The translations under genes and the position numbers were made by a program. Positions 19,791-28,657 of a stretch of 64,000 bases of DNA are shown here, piece after piece. The stretch is from CAZSDP01 sp964605665 (GTDB lineage: Bacteria; Planctomycetota; UBA8108; UBA1146), in contig CAZSDP010000001.1 of assembly GCA_964605665.1 (NCBI GenBank), positions 1 to 64,000 of the forward strand, written 5' to 3'. The notes under the pieces were generated by a model. It had not been told where the DNA came from. It made no database searches and saw nothing but the letters and a program-made list of their open reading frames with translations. Every line of letters starts with the position of its first letter. The stretch's first letter is position 1.

Positions 19791-20885
19791 TCAGCGGTCG
19801 ATCAGAGATTCTGGCTGCAGATCGTCGAGGGCATACCAGGCGAACCAGTAGATTTGTTGGACCGATGTCAACGGCTGGTTGAGGGAGGAAACGGTGACGA
19901 CTCCCTGCTCTCGATCGACGATTCGAAATTGCAGACTCTGCTCTCCTTGCTTTTTGATGAGGTGCGGACTTTGTGGTCCCGCCTCTTCGATCAACTCAGG
20001 AATCGCGTAAGCCTGAGTGTTTGACGACGTCCCCACGATCAACATCGGAGTGAAGAGAGCTCGTTCTTCTCGATCGGGAAGAGGGTCGGCGCGAAATCGG
20101 GGAGATCCGGTACCCACGTAAGCGGTATAGGGGTCTTTTCGGTATTGCTTGAGGTAAGCCACGGGTGGCTTCGGAAGACTTGCGCCGGGGAAGCGAGTAC
20201 GAAAGTCGCCCATCGTGGTGACCTCGAGGGGGAGCACTCTCAGCGGTGTGGTTTTTTTCGGGCCGGAGAGTGCGACACCCAGAAGGGGTGACCAGAGGCT
20301 GCATTCATGGAGACGCTTGAGGTCATTCTCTGGCGGGCGGTCGTAAACCAAAATGTGTGAATCGAGCAAAAGACCGCTCGGTCCAAATTGAAGAACCTCG
20401 CCAGCGATTTCGCGTTCAAAGACCGCCACGAGATCGCTCACTGGATGATGCACCACAGCGATGGGGACCCCGCCGAGAACGTCGTTGATCACCTCGTGGA
20501 AGACCAGAACCCTGAGCGGATATCCCCGGGTTTCACCGTTGATGGTGACCGCGGCAATCCGGTCGCTGGGAACGAGAAACTTCCCGCGCATTCTCGCGGA
20601 TTTCCAATACTCCTCGGCCTCTTGGGGGGTAAAGGCGCTTGGCTCATCGAGAGGGCGAACTGCTCCCAAATCGATCGCTCGTTCAATTTCTTGAGCCGCA
20701 ACATCGTTGGTGACGGAGACTGAAAATCCATTGAATCGATCAGGGACTCGGATCTGGAAGAGCTGTTTTGTTCCAAAGATCACCGCGGCGAAGGCGAGCA
20801 CAATGCTAAAGAAGAGGATGAACCCGGCCCTGGTAGAGAGGACTTTCGATTGATCGGGCTCGAGGCTGTTTGTTGGAGCATTCAC
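19791..20885 (-). CDS. Membrane-anchored DUF3179 protein
   Basis: A 364-residue protein with one N-terminal helix (about 20-42) and a large extracytoplasmic domain. The DUF3179 signature is present around residues 120-150 (GETRGYPLRVL, FHEVINDVLGG, PIAVVHHPVSD) and again later in SPLLGVAL...FRTRFPG and YVGTGSPRF. Many family members carry YCPLCGT where this one has HHPVSDL, so the paired cysteines are absent. The family has no established biochemical function. The gene starts six bases after the ctaB stop, so the two are probably cotranscribed. That hints at a link to heme or oxidase assembly, which is inference only. Confidence 0.82.
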   Translation of the reverse strand: MNAPTNSLEPDQSKVLSTRAGFILFFSIVLAFAAVIFGTKQLFQIRVPDRFNGFSVSVTNDVAAQEIERAIDLGAVRPLDEPSAFTPQEAEEYWKSARMRGKFLVPSDRIAAVTINGETRGYPLRVLVFHEVINDVLGGVPIAVVHHPVSDLVAVFEREIAGEVLQFGPSGLLLDSHILVYDRPPENDLKRLHECSLWSPLLGVALSGPKKTTPLRVLPLEVTTMGDFRTRFPGASLPKPPVAYLKQYRKDPYTAYVGTGSPRFRADPLPDREERALFTPMLIVGTSSNTQAYAIPELIEEAGPQSPHLIKKQGEQSLQFRIVDREQGVVTVSSLNQPLTSVQQIYWFAWYALDDLQPESLIDR

Positions 20886-20891
20886 CAGAGT

Positions 20892-21839
20892 TTACCCGCC
20901 GATTTGTGGAAGTGAGTCCGCGCAAAGGAAGATCAGTAATGAGGGCAGATAGGCGATGCTGGCGAGAAACAAAGCCCGCGCATTGTCGCGAGAGGGGGCT
21001 CTCTCAAACCTCAAAGCGCGGTGGAAAAACGCCAGACTCAAGAGGCAAGCCGCGATCGCGTAGACCGTTCCTCCCAGTCCGATGACGGCAGGAAGGACGC
21101 TCGCTGGCACGAGGACGACACTGTAGAGAAGCGCCATTCTCGCAGTGCGGGCCGACTTGGGATCTCGTACCGGCAGCATCAGATAGCCGGCACTCGCGTA
21201 GTCGTCTCGATAGAGGACGGCGATTGCCAAGAAGTGAGGAATCTGCCAGAGAAAGAGGATCAGGAAGAGACTCCAGGCTGCGGGAGTCAGTTGTCCACTC
21301 GCAGCCGCCCAGCCGATGAGAGGAGGGATGGCTCCAGGGATCGCCCCGACAATCGTATTGAGGGAGTGTTTTCGTTTGAGCGGCGTATAGATCGCGACGT
21401 AAATCAACAAAGTGGTTAAGGCGAGACCGGACGCGAGGGGATTGGCTTCGAAGTAGATGAGGGAGAGGCCGCCGAATCCAGCGAGGAACGCGTAGGTTGC
21501 GGCGGTCGGTCCATTGATCCGGCCACTCGCGATCGGTCGCTCTCGGGTACGCCTCATCTCACGGTCGTGATCACGTTCAAACCACTGATTCAAGACGCTC
21601 GCGGACGCGGACACCAATGCGGTTCCCAGGAGAGTTGCCAGCCACGGACGCAGCAGGAAGCTCTGTGCGGCTGGAAAAGCCAACCAATATCCCACCGCCG
21701 TCGTGACCACCACCAGTCCGGTCAATCGAGGCTTGGCAAGTTCCCAGAGGTCCGCTCTCAGGGAGGCTCTGGGAGCTGTTCTCAGAGGCGAGTTTATGGT
21801 GCGCGCCGGGGCTGGTCGCGCGCCGGTTTCGGCGTTCAT
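20892..21839 (-). CDS. ctaB: Protoheme IX farnesyltransferase (heme O synthase)
   Basis: UbiA-family membrane prenyltransferase that adds a farnesyl group to heme B, giving heme O, the substrate of CtaA. About nine hydrophobic helices are visible. The prenyl-diphosphate/Mg site is NQWFERDHDREMRRT (about residues 84-98), followed by the family-specific RPIASGRI. A second acidic region lies in the loop before IPHFLAIAVLYRDDYASAGYLMLP. The 315-residue length is normal. The N-terminal 28 residues are polar and proline/alanine-rich. The start is ATG 21839. It is encoded opposite to the oxidase operon but in the same neighbourhood. Confidence 0.94.
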   Translation of the reverse strand: MNAETGARPAPARTINSPLRTAPRASLRADLWELAKPRLTGLVVVTTAVGYWLAFPAAQSFLLRPWLATLLGTALVSASASVLNQWFERDHDREMRRTRERPIASGRINGPTAATYAFLAGFGGLSLIYFEANPLASGLALTTLLIYVAIYTPLKRKHSLNTIVGAIPGAIPPLIGWAAASGQLTPAAWSLFLILFLWQIPHFLAIAVLYRDDYASAGYLMLPVRDPKSARTARMALLYSVVLVPASVLPAVIGLGGTVYAIAACLLSLAFFHRALRFERAPSRDNARALFLASIAYLPSLLIFLCADSLPQIGG

Positions 21840-21935
21840 CCGTCTCCTCGATCGAGCGGTGAAAAGTCTCGGAAATGGTGTGATTTCTCGCCATTTGGCG
21901 ATGCCACCGAAGGTCCAGCGGTAGCGAGAGGTTTG

Positions 21936-21978
21936 TCGTAGCCGGCAGTGTAAAGTCCCTTTCTGGCCGCGGCTACGA
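21936..21978. repeat. 9-bp inverted repeat in the ctaB upstream region
   Basis: TCGTAGCCG (21936-21944) and its exact complement CGGCTACGA (21970-21978) flank 25 bases that can themselves partly pair (GGCAG with CTGGCC). It lies about 100 bases upstream of the ctaB start, so it could form a leader hairpin for ctaB or a protein site. No U-run follows on either strand. Confidence 0.6.
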
Positions 21979-22005
21979 ATTCCCCGAGAATCGTCGATCC
22001 TTGCC

Positions 22006-22034
22006 TTGACAGGGGCAAGGCGCCTTTCGAGAAT
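22006..22034 (+). promoter_or_regulatory. Probable sigma-70 promoter of the SUF operon
   Basis: TTGACA at 22006-22011 is a perfect -35 box. After 17 bases comes GAGAAT (22029-22034), four of six matches to the -10 consensus. The expected start of transcription is near 22041, the first base of a palindrome. The next gene on this strand is the Fe-S regulator. Confidence 0.6.
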
Positions 22035-22040
22035 CTAATC

Positions 22041-22057
22041 AGGACCAGACTGGTCCT
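22041..22057. promoter_or_regulatory. Palindromic candidate operator at the SUF promoter
   Basis: AGGACCA-GAC-TGGTCCT is a perfect 7-bp inverted repeat placed at the predicted transcription start. It is an attractive autoregulation site for the Rrf2-type regulator encoded next. TTTTT follows directly, so the same sequence could also act as a small terminator or attenuator on the plus strand. Confidence 0.55.
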
Positions 22058-22283
22058 TTTTCGGGGAGTCTTAGAATTTCCGTCGAGTACATCCAGCGAT
22101 TCGTTGAAGGATTCGAGCGGTTTCACGCGAATCTGAGCGACTGGAGCTTTCTCGGCAGAAATACCCGTTGGGGCTCCCTCGATCATCGGTTTCCAGGGTT
22201 CCTCTGTGGGATCCCCTGAGAGGGGCGAGAGCTCGAGGTCGGAGAATCGTCTGCGGCCGAGTGAAAGGAAGGGTGCGCACGCT

Positions 22284-22775
22284 TTGTTGAAGATCACGCG
22301 ACAAACCGACTATGCGGTCGTGCTCCTCACCCGTTTCGCCCAGGAGGGTCGGGGGCGCATTCACAATGCGCGAGACTTATCGGGTGAAACCGGAGTCCCC
22401 TTACCGACGTGTAGCAAGATTTTAAAGCTTCTCGCTCGACAAGAACTGCTCGTCTCCCAACGTGGAGTCAAAGGAGGATATCGACTCGCTCGTGATCCTT
22501 CGACGATCACGATCGCGCAAGTGGTCGCGGTGATGGAGGGACCCGTTGCGATTACTGAGTGTGTCGAATCGGCTCCCGGAGACTGTGATAAAGAAAGCTG
22601 GTGCCCGGTGCGTTCCAATTGGCAAGTGATCAATTCAGCGGTTCAGGCCGCCCTTGATGGGGTGACTCTGGAGCGGATGACGAGACCGTTCGAATCCGTG
22701 TTGAGCGCTGAACCGAATGAAACCCAGGGAGCCGCTTTACGAGCGAACCACGCTCCTTCGGCTGGAGGTGAGTAG
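22284..22775 (+). CDS. Rrf2-family Fe-S responsive transcription regulator of the SUF operon
   Basis: Winged-helix regulator beginning (M)LKITRQTDYAVVLLTRFA, the conserved Rrf2 start. The recognition region LPTCSKILKLLARQELLVSQRGVKGGYRLAR is intact. Three cysteines follow at about 93, 101 and 107 (C-x7-C-x5-C), near the 92/98/104 spacing of IscR, so it probably binds an Fe-S cluster. The start is TTG 22284 (or TTG 22287), with GGAAGGG at 22267-22273. The C-terminal ~40 residues are polar. Its position as first gene before sufB implies it senses Fe-S status and controls this operon, as related SUF regulators do. Confidence 0.88.
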   Translation: MLKITRQTDYAVVLLTRFAQEGRGRIHNARDLSGETGVPLPTCSKILKLLARQELLVSQRGVKGGYRLARDPSTITIAQVVAVMEGPVAITECVESAPGDCDKESWCPVRSNWQVINSAVQAALDGVTLERMTRPFESVLSAEPNETQGAALRANHAPSAGGE

Positions 22776-22776
22776 G

Positions 22777-24267
22777 ATGACAGAAGATCCTCTTTCCACA
22801 AACGCCCAATCCACGGGCGCCGCAGCAGGTGAAGAGCTCGATTTGCAAGAAGTTGCAGATCGTGAATACAAGTATGGCTTTGTCACCGACATCGAATCGG
22901 ACAGCCTGCCACCAGGTCTCAACGAAGACATCGTTCGCGAAATTTCGCGACGAAAGAATGAGCCCGACTGGTTGCTGGAGTATCGCCTACGGGCGTTCCG
23001 CCACTGGCAAACGATGGAAGAACCGGACTGGGCGTTTATTGATTATCCCCCCATCGACTTCGAGAACATCATCTACTACTCGGCTCCGAAGCCGAAGAAG
23101 AAACTCGAGAGCCTCGATGAGGTCGATCCCGAGCTCCTCGAGACTTTTGAAAAGCTTGGCATTCCGCTCGCAGAGCAAAAGCGGCTCAGCGGGGTGGCAG
23201 TAGACGCGGTCTTTGATTCGGTCTCCGTTGCAACCACATTCAAAGACAAGCTTGCGGATATGGGGATCATCTTCAGCAGTTTCTCTGAAGCAGTTGCAGA
23301 TCACCCAGAGTTGGTGCGCAAGTCGCTTGGATCCGTCGTTCCTCATACTGACAACTTCTTTGCGGCTCTCAATGCAGCCGTTTTCTCCGATGGGTCCTTT
23401 TGTTACATCCCTGAGGGTGTGCGTTGTCCCATGGAGTTGTCGACTTACTTCCGTATCAATTCCGCTGGTACAGGTCAGTTTGAGCGAACTCTGATCGTTG
23501 CGGAAAAGGGAAGCTACGTGAGCTACCTGGAGGGGTGTACCGCCCCGATGCGCGATGAAAACCAACTCCACGCTGCAGTGGTCGAGTTGGTCGCGATGGA
23601 AGACGCTCAGATCAAGTACTCCACCGTCCAAAATTGGTATCCCGGCGACAAAGACGGAAAAGGTGGAATCTACAACTTCGTTACGAAGCGGGGGGCCTGT
23701 CGCGGTGCCCGCTCGAAGATCTCATGGACCCAAGTTGAAACGGGTTCAGCGATCACCTGGAAGTACCCCAGCTGCCTGTTACAAGGCGATGATTCGGTCG
23801 GAGAGTTTTACTCTGTTGCACTGACGAACAATCGACAGCAGGCGGACACCGGAACGAAGATGGTTCATATCGGGAAGAACACCAAGAGCACCATCGTTTC
23901 AAAAGGAATCTCCGCCGGAGTGGGCCAAAACACCTACCGCGGATTGGTTGAAGTGAAGAAGGGCGCCGAAATGGCGCGGAACTTTTCTCAGTGTGACTCA
24001 ATGCTGTTGGGGGATCGCTGTGGCGCTCATACATTCCCTTATATCGAGGTAAAGAATCCGACTGCAAAAGTGGAGCATGAGGCGACGACTTCAAAGATCG
24101 GCGAAGACCAGATCTTTTACTGCAACCAACGCGGGATCGAGACTGAAGATGCTGTTTCGATGATCGTGAACGGATTCTGCAAGGAAGTCTTTCGTGAGCT
24201 TCCGATGGAGTTTGCGGTCGAGGCGCAAAAGCTGCTCGCAGTGAGTCTCGAGGGAAGTGTCGGATAG
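22777..24267 (+). CDS. sufB: Fe-S cluster assembly scaffold SufB
   Basis: Core scaffold of the SUF machinery; with SufC and SufD it forms the complex on which Fe-S clusters are built. The 496-residue length, the central beta-helix region and the conserved stretches YIPEGVRCPMELSTYFRIN, GSYVSYLEGCTAPMRDENQLHAAVVEL and GAHTFPYIEVKNP are all typical. ATG 22777 follows the regulator's stop with GGAGG at 22764-22768; starts inside the regulator lack a site. It is the first structural gene of sufBCDSU. Confidence 0.96.
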   Translation: MTEDPLSTNAQSTGAAAGEELDLQEVADREYKYGFVTDIESDSLPPGLNEDIVREISRRKNEPDWLLEYRLRAFRHWQTMEEPDWAFIDYPPIDFENIIYYSAPKPKKKLESLDEVDPELLETFEKLGIPLAEQKRLSGVAVDAVFDSVSVATTFKDKLADMGIIFSSFSEAVADHPELVRKSLGSVVPHTDNFFAALNAAVFSDGSFCYIPEGVRCPMELSTYFRINSAGTGQFERTLIVAEKGSYVSYLEGCTAPMRDENQLHAAVVELVAMEDAQIKYSTVQNWYPGDKDGKGGIYNFVTKRGACRGARSKISWTQVETGSAITWKYPSCLLQGDDSVGEFYSVALTNNRQQADTGTKMVHIGKNTKSTIVSKGISAGVGQNTYRGLVEVKKGAEMARNFSQCDSMLLGDRCGAHTFPYIEVKNPTAKVEHEATTSKIGEDQIFYCNQRGIETEDAVSMIVNGFCKEVFRELPMEFAVEAQKLLAVSLEGSVG

Positions 24268-24330
24268 CCGGTTTCATGAGACAAAGTTGAATGGGATTCG
24301 AACTCAAAGAGTCCCCAGAAAGACGGAGAA

Positions 24331-25101
24331 ATGCTCGAAATCAAAGGGCTAAAAGCAAAGGTCGAAGAAACCGAGATTCTTCGCGGGATTGACCTGACGG
24401 TAAAAGCTGGAGAGGTCCATGCGATCATGGGCCCCAACGGTTCGGGGAAAAGCACATTGGCCCATGTGCTTGCTGGACGTGAAGACTACGAGGTCACCGA
24501 AGGAGAAGTGGCCTTCGAGGGCCGTGATCTGCTCGAACTGGAACCAGACGAGCGCGCGTGCGAAGGGGTCTTCCTGGCTTTTCAGTATCCAGTGGCGATT
24601 CCTGGCATCTCCAATGCTTACTTCTTGAGGACCGCTCTGAATGCCGTTCGCAAATACCGAGGGATGTCTGAAGTTGATGCCGTCGATTTTCTTTCACTCA
24701 TTCGAGAGAAGATGCAACTTGTAGGTATGGACGAAAAGTTTCTTCAGCGAGCCGTCAATGACGGGTTTTCCGGCGGTGAAAAGAAACGTAATGAGATCCT
24801 GCAGATGGCTGTGCTCGATCCAAAGCTTGCGGTTCTCGATGAAACCGATTCTGGCCTCGACATCGATGCGTTGCGCACTGTTGCAGAGGGCGTGAACCAT
24901 CTTCGGAGTCAAGAACGAGCAATTATCGTCGTGACTCACTATCAGCGGCTTCTCGATTACATTGTTCCAGATCGTGTGCATGTCCTCTCCGAAGGACGCG
25001 TGGTGAAATCTGGAGGCAAGGAGCTTGCGCAGCAGCTCGAAAAAGAGGGCTACGCTTGGCTCGAAACCGATACCGCAGCTCGATCGGTGGGGGGCGCTTA
25101 G
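24331..25101 (+). CDS. sufC: SUF complex ATPase SufC
   Basis: ABC-type ATPase without membrane domain that drives conformational change in the SufBCD scaffold. Walker A is GPNGSGKS (34-41), the signature is FSGGEKKR (about 144-151), and the Walker B/D-loop region reads LAVLDETDSGLDID, where the DETDSGLD form is specific to SufC. The H-switch is VVTHYQR. ATG 24331 follows GACGGAGAA. The length of 256 residues is normal. Confidence 0.96.
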   Translation: MLEIKGLKAKVEETEILRGIDLTVKAGEVHAIMGPNGSGKSTLAHVLAGREDYEVTEGEVAFEGRDLLELEPDERACEGVFLAFQYPVAIPGISNAYFLRTALNAVRKYRGMSEVDAVDFLSLIREKMQLVGMDEKFLQRAVNDGFSGGEKKRNEILQMAVLDPKLAVLDETDSGLDIDALRTVAEGVNHLRSQERAIIVVTHYQRLLDYIVPDRVHVLSEGRVVKSGGKELAQQLEKEGYAWLETDTAARSVGGA

Positions 25102-26427
25102 ATGGGGGCCTCGAAAGAAATGACCTCGGTTGAGGTCTTGGAGCCGTGGATTGAAGAGACACGTCAGAGAGTGGCGAGTTTCACCAAAGCCGACCCCAGT
25201 TGGCTTCAGTCGCTCCGAAACAGCGCGATCGATGAGTTCGTGAATCTCGGGTTTCCGACTCGGCGAGATGAAGAGTGGCGTTACAGCCGAATTTCACCAC
25301 TTGCTCAAGGACCGTTTTGGAACACCGTCTCTGAATCGACGGCGGAGATCGATCTTCAAAAGTATTCCTCACCTGCATTCAATGGGCCTCGAATCGTTTT
25401 CGTCGATGGCGTCTGGCGAGAAGATTTGACGTCATACGGCGAATTGCCGGAGGGATTGACGATCGAGCCAATTTCCAAAGCTCTCGCACGCAAGGCGCCC
25501 GGGCTCGAACCGACGATTTCCCGGGTCCCTTCGGGTAAGCACCCCTTTCACCATCTCAATACAGCTTCATTTGCTGACGGAGTTTATCTGTCAGCGTCTA
25601 AAGACTGCACGTTTGAGCCACTGATCCACGTGCTTTGTATCGGAGGACTGGAGGGTGGTGGAGCGAGCCATCTCCGCCATTGTTACGATGTCGCCGGAGG
25701 AGCCTCCGTATCTGTGGTCGAAGAGTATCGTGACTTCGGATCGACCTTCACGAACGTTGTTGCTGACGTTCGAGTCGGTACCGAGGGGCGTCTAGAGCGA
25801 GTCAAGATCGCCGCAGAATCGGATCAGTCAAATCACATCTCCTATCTCACCGTCCAGCAAGAAGAGGAGAGTACGTTTAGAGACTTGTTCTTCGCGACTG
25901 GTGGTGGCGTCACACGAAATGAGATTGAAGCGACCCTCGATGGTGAGGAGGTTGAGTGCACACTCAATGGACTCTATCACCTCGACGGGAAGCGCGAGTT
26001 GGACAACCACACTCTACTTCGCCACACCAAGCCAAATTGCCGAAGTTGGGAGATGTACCGCGGAGTTCTCGAGGGAAAGTCACGGGGTATCTTCACCGGC
26101 AAGATTCACGTTTTTCAAGATGCGCAAAAAACGGACGCGAAGCAGAATTCAAACACCATTCTGCTCTCTAAGGATGCGGAAGCCGCATCTCGACCTCGTC
26201 TTGAGATTCATGCAGATGACGTCCGATGCACCCATGGTGCGACGGTTGGAGAATTGGACGAATCGGCGCTCTTTTACTTGGCTTCTCGTGGAATCGCTCC
26301 CAGTGCAGCGCGAGACATGCTCGTGTTGGCGTTCGCAGGGGAAGTCCTTGAGACCTTGGGCAATGAAGCGATGCGTGCAGAACTCACTCAACGCCTTGGT
26401 GATTCGTTGGCAAAGAACCGTGATTGA
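25102..26427 (+). CDS. sufD: Fe-S cluster assembly protein SufD
   Basis: Partner of SufB in the SufBCD scaffold (441 residues). It has the N-terminal helical region with the conserved RRDEEWRYSRISPL motif, a beta-helix core, and the C-terminal block LSKDAEAASRPRLEIHADDVRCTHGATVGELDE, part of which (the CTHGATVG and the following RGI region) is diagnostic. ATG 25102 abuts the sufC stop directly, implying coupling. The stop is followed by about 100 bases before sufS. Confidence 0.95.
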   Translation: MGASKEMTSVEVLEPWIEETRQRVASFTKADPSWLQSLRNSAIDEFVNLGFPTRRDEEWRYSRISPLAQGPFWNTVSESTAEIDLQKYSSPAFNGPRIVFVDGVWREDLTSYGELPEGLTIEPISKALARKAPGLEPTISRVPSGKHPFHHLNTASFADGVYLSASKDCTFEPLIHVLCIGGLEGGGASHLRHCYDVAGGASVSVVEEYRDFGSTFTNVVADVRVGTEGRLERVKIAAESDQSNHISYLTVQQEEESTFRDLFFATGGGVTRNEIEATLDGEEVECTLNGLYHLDGKRELDNHTLLRHTKPNCRSWEMYRGVLEGKSRGIFTGKIHVFQDAQKTDAKQNSNTILLSKDAEAASRPRLEIHADDVRCTHGATVGELDESALFYLASRGIAPSAARDMLVLAFAGEVLETLGNEAMRAELTQRLGDSLAKNRD

Positions 26428-26528
26428 AGAGTGGGAATCTCTTTACCTTCAAGATGGTTTTTGCGGAGCCGTAACTTTTTAACTCTCAGACTAATGGTGC
26501 ACTCGTGAACGACAAAGGTGGAGTATTC

Positions 26529-27761
26529 ATGGATATCGAGCCGCTCGATACTGCTGCCATCCGGGGAGCATTTCCGGTGCTCGAGCAGTCGATTCATGGA
26601 AATCCTCTGGTCTATTTGGACAGTGCAGCAAGCTGCCAAAAACCGAATGTCGTGATCGAAGCGGAGCGGGAGTTTTACCGACGAGACTATTCAAACATTC
26701 ACCGTGGTGTTCATGAATTGTCTGAGCGTGCGACGAAGCGCTTTGAAGCGGTACGAGAGAAGGTCAAGAGTTTCATCAACGCGGCGAACTCTCACGAAAT
26801 CGTGTTTGTGAGGGGTGCGACCGAGGGCATCAATTTGGTTGCTCGGAGCTGGGGAACTCGATTTCTTTCTCCGGGGGATGAAGTTCTGATCACCGCTATG
26901 GAACATCATGCCAACATCGTCCCTTGGCAGATGATCTGCGAGGAAAAACAGGCGACCCTGCGCGTGATTCCGATGAACATGTCGGGGGAGCTCGAATACG
27001 ACCAGATTCCACTCTTGATCAATGAAAACACCAAGCTGGTCGCGATGAACTTTGTTTCCAACGCGCTTGGTACGATCAATGACGTGCAGCAGGTGATTGA
27101 TCTTTCGCACGCGAGAGGGGTCCCTGTTCTTTTGGACGCCGCCCAGGCAGTTCCGCATCAACGTATCGACGTTCAAGAGCTCGGCTGCGATTTCCTCGTG
27201 TTTTCAGGCCATAAGGTCTACGCGCCGACGGGGACCGGAGTCTTGTATGGACGACATATCATTCTTGAAGCGATGCCTCCTTTCCAAGGAGGTGGGGACA
27301 TGATCAAAAGCGTCTCCTTCGAGAAAACTGTCTACAATGATGCTCCTTGGAAATTTGAAGCGGGTACACCTGACATCGCGGGAGTGATCGGCCTCGGGGC
27401 AGCCATCGACTTTGTTGAAGGCGTTGGAATCGACACGATCGAAGCGCACGAAGCAGATTTGATCGAATACGCCCTCGAAGGACTGAAGCAAGTGGAGGGA
27501 CTTCGCCTCATCGGAGAAGCGAAGAATCGTGCCGGTGCGATCAGTTTTGTCGTCGATGGGGTGCACGCACACGACGTCGGAACCATTTTGGACCGCGAAG
27601 GTATTGCAGTTCGGGTTGGTCACCATTGCGCCCAACCGGTGATGAAGCACTTTGGGCTCACCTCGACGGCGAGAGCCTCGTTCGCGATTTACAATACGCG
27701 CGAGGATGTTGATGCCTTGATTGCGGGTCTACAAAAGGTGCGGGAGATCTTTTCAGCATGA
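26529..27761 (+). CDS. sufS: Group II cysteine desulfurase SufS
   Basis: PLP enzyme that takes sulfur from cysteine and passes it to SufU for cluster assembly. The PLP lysine is Lys229 in FSGHKVYAPTG and the persulfide cysteine is Cys367 in VGHHCAQPVM. Other hallmarks are LDSAASCQKP near the N terminus and AMEHHANIVPWQ. ATG 26529 is preferred since GGTGGAG at 26517-26523 precedes it; GTG 26505 would add eight residues. The 410-residue length is normal. The sufU start overlaps its stop. Confidence 0.95.
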   Translation: MDIEPLDTAAIRGAFPVLEQSIHGNPLVYLDSAASCQKPNVVIEAEREFYRRDYSNIHRGVHELSERATKRFEAVREKVKSFINAANSHEIVFVRGATEGINLVARSWGTRFLSPGDEVLITAMEHHANIVPWQMICEEKQATLRVIPMNMSGELEYDQIPLLINENTKLVAMNFVSNALGTINDVQQVIDLSHARGVPVLLDAAQAVPHQRIDVQELGCDFLVFSGHKVYAPTGTGVLYGRHIILEAMPPFQGGGDMIKSVSFEKTVYNDAPWKFEAGTPDIAGVIGLGAAIDFVEGVGIDTIEAHEADLIEYALEGLKQVEGLRLIGEAKNRAGAISFVVDGVHAHDVGTILDREGIAVRVGHHCAQPVMKHFGLTSTARASFAIYNTREDVDALIAGLQKVREIFSA

Positions 27762-28210
27762 ATGAGTTACGAGACCTCTATCAAGAGATGATTCTCGAGC
27801 ACTCGAGGAGCCCCCGAAATCATCGTTGCATAGACGATACTGAGCACAAAGCAGAGGGCTACAATCCTCTCTGCGGAGATGAAGTGAAGATCTTCGTATC
27901 TCTGGAGAACGAGCGTGTTCAAGACGTCAGCTTTGTCGGATCGGGGTGTGCCATCTCGATGGCGAGCGCTTCGATTCTCACAGAGATTCTTCGGGGAAAG
28001 ACCAAATCAGAGGCGGAAGAGCTCTTTGGGAAGTTTCATTCTCTGGTGACGGGTCAGAATTCAGAAACTGGCGATATCGGTAAGCTGCAAGTTTTCGCTG
28101 GAGTGAGTGAGTTCCCAGCTCGCGTGAAGTGTGCGACCCTTGCATGGCACACGTTTCGTTCCGCCCTAGAAGAGCCAACGGATGATCAGGGGCCAGTGAC
28201 CACCGAGTAG
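27758..28210 (+). CDS. sufU: Zn-dependent sulfur transfer protein SufU
   Basis: IscU-like protein that accepts persulfide sulfur from SufS. The three conserved cysteines are Cys39 (NPLCGDE), Cys64 (GSGCAIS) and Cys125 (RVKCATLAW). The insertion between the second and third cysteines that separates SufU from IscU is present (about 80-115), and the IscU HxxC histidine is replaced by RVKC, both supporting SufU. ATG 27758 overlaps the sufS stop (ATGA). It ends the core SUF operon with sufS as its partner. Confidence 0.93.
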   Translation: MNELRDLYQEMILEHSRSPRNHRCIDDTEHKAEGYNPLCGDEVKIFVSLENERVQDVSFVGSGCAISMASASILTEILRGKTKSEAEELFGKFHSLVTGQNSETGDIGKLQVFAGVSEFPARVKCATLAWHTFRSALEEPTDDQGPVTTE

Positions 28211-28241
28211 GTCTTGTCTTATCTGAACAGAAAGCGATTTG

Positions 28242-28655
28242 ATGAACCTTGATCCGGAGCAACGTGAGCCAGACCAGGAGTCCGGTTCTGAAAAAAGTCC
28301 CACTCCGAGTAGTGACTGCATCTCCGAGGATGGAATCGTCCATGGCGGCGAGTCAGAGCTACAAGACACGATTATCGCAGCAATTCAAACCTGCTTCGAC
28401 CCAGAGATACCGGTGGATGTCTATCAACTTGGACTGATCTATCGCGTCGTCGTGTCGGAGGGGAATGAAATCGATGTCGACATGACTCTGACTTCACCGA
28501 ATTGTCCCGTTGCGGGTACTCTTCCTGGTGAAGTTGAGCAGGCGATCGCCAGTGTCAGTGGCGTCGGATCTGTGCGGGTCGGTATCGTGTGGGATCCGCC
28601 TTGGGGGCCTGAGAAGATGTCGGAAGCGGCGCGACTCCAGTTGGGACTCTTCTAG
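28242..28655 (+). CDS. sufT: SufT-like DUF59/MIP18 Fe-S maturation factor
   Basis: The 137-residue protein has a disordered, acidic N-terminal extension (about 1-42) and then a DUF59 domain: FDPEIPVDVYQLGLIYRV, TSPNCPVAG and VWDPPWGPEKMSEAARLQLGL. The last block is close to the SufT/PaaD signature, and the cysteine in PNCP is the conserved reactive one. Members in SUF operons assist maturation of Fe-S proteins. ATG 28242 is chosen over the TTG just upstream; the ribosome site is weak. It is 31 bases from sufU and almost abuts the next gene. Confidence 0.87.
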   Translation: MNLDPEQREPDQESGSEKSPTPSSDCISEDGIVHGGESELQDTIIAAIQTCFDPEIPVDVYQLGLIYRVVVSEGNEIDVDMTLTSPNCPVAGTLPGEVEQAIASVSGVGSVRVGIVWDPPWGPEKMSEAARLQLGLF

Positions 28656-28657
28656 TT

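Larger units (their letters stand above)
21840..22283. other. Divergent control region between ctaB and the SUF operon
   Basis: This 444-base interval separates ctaB (leftward) from the Rrf2-type gene (rightward). I see no gene. It contains a 9-bp inverted repeat (21936-21978), a promoter-like element and a perfect palindrome (22006-22057), listed separately. If transcription starts near 22041, the leader before the regulator is about 240 bases. Confidence 0.75.

Noticed and set aside
19599..20024. Open frames reading through the 15-bp repeat and the N gap
   Set aside because: The unit length is a multiple of three, so frames stay open by chance, and part of the sequence is unknown. They also overlap the DUF3179 gene.
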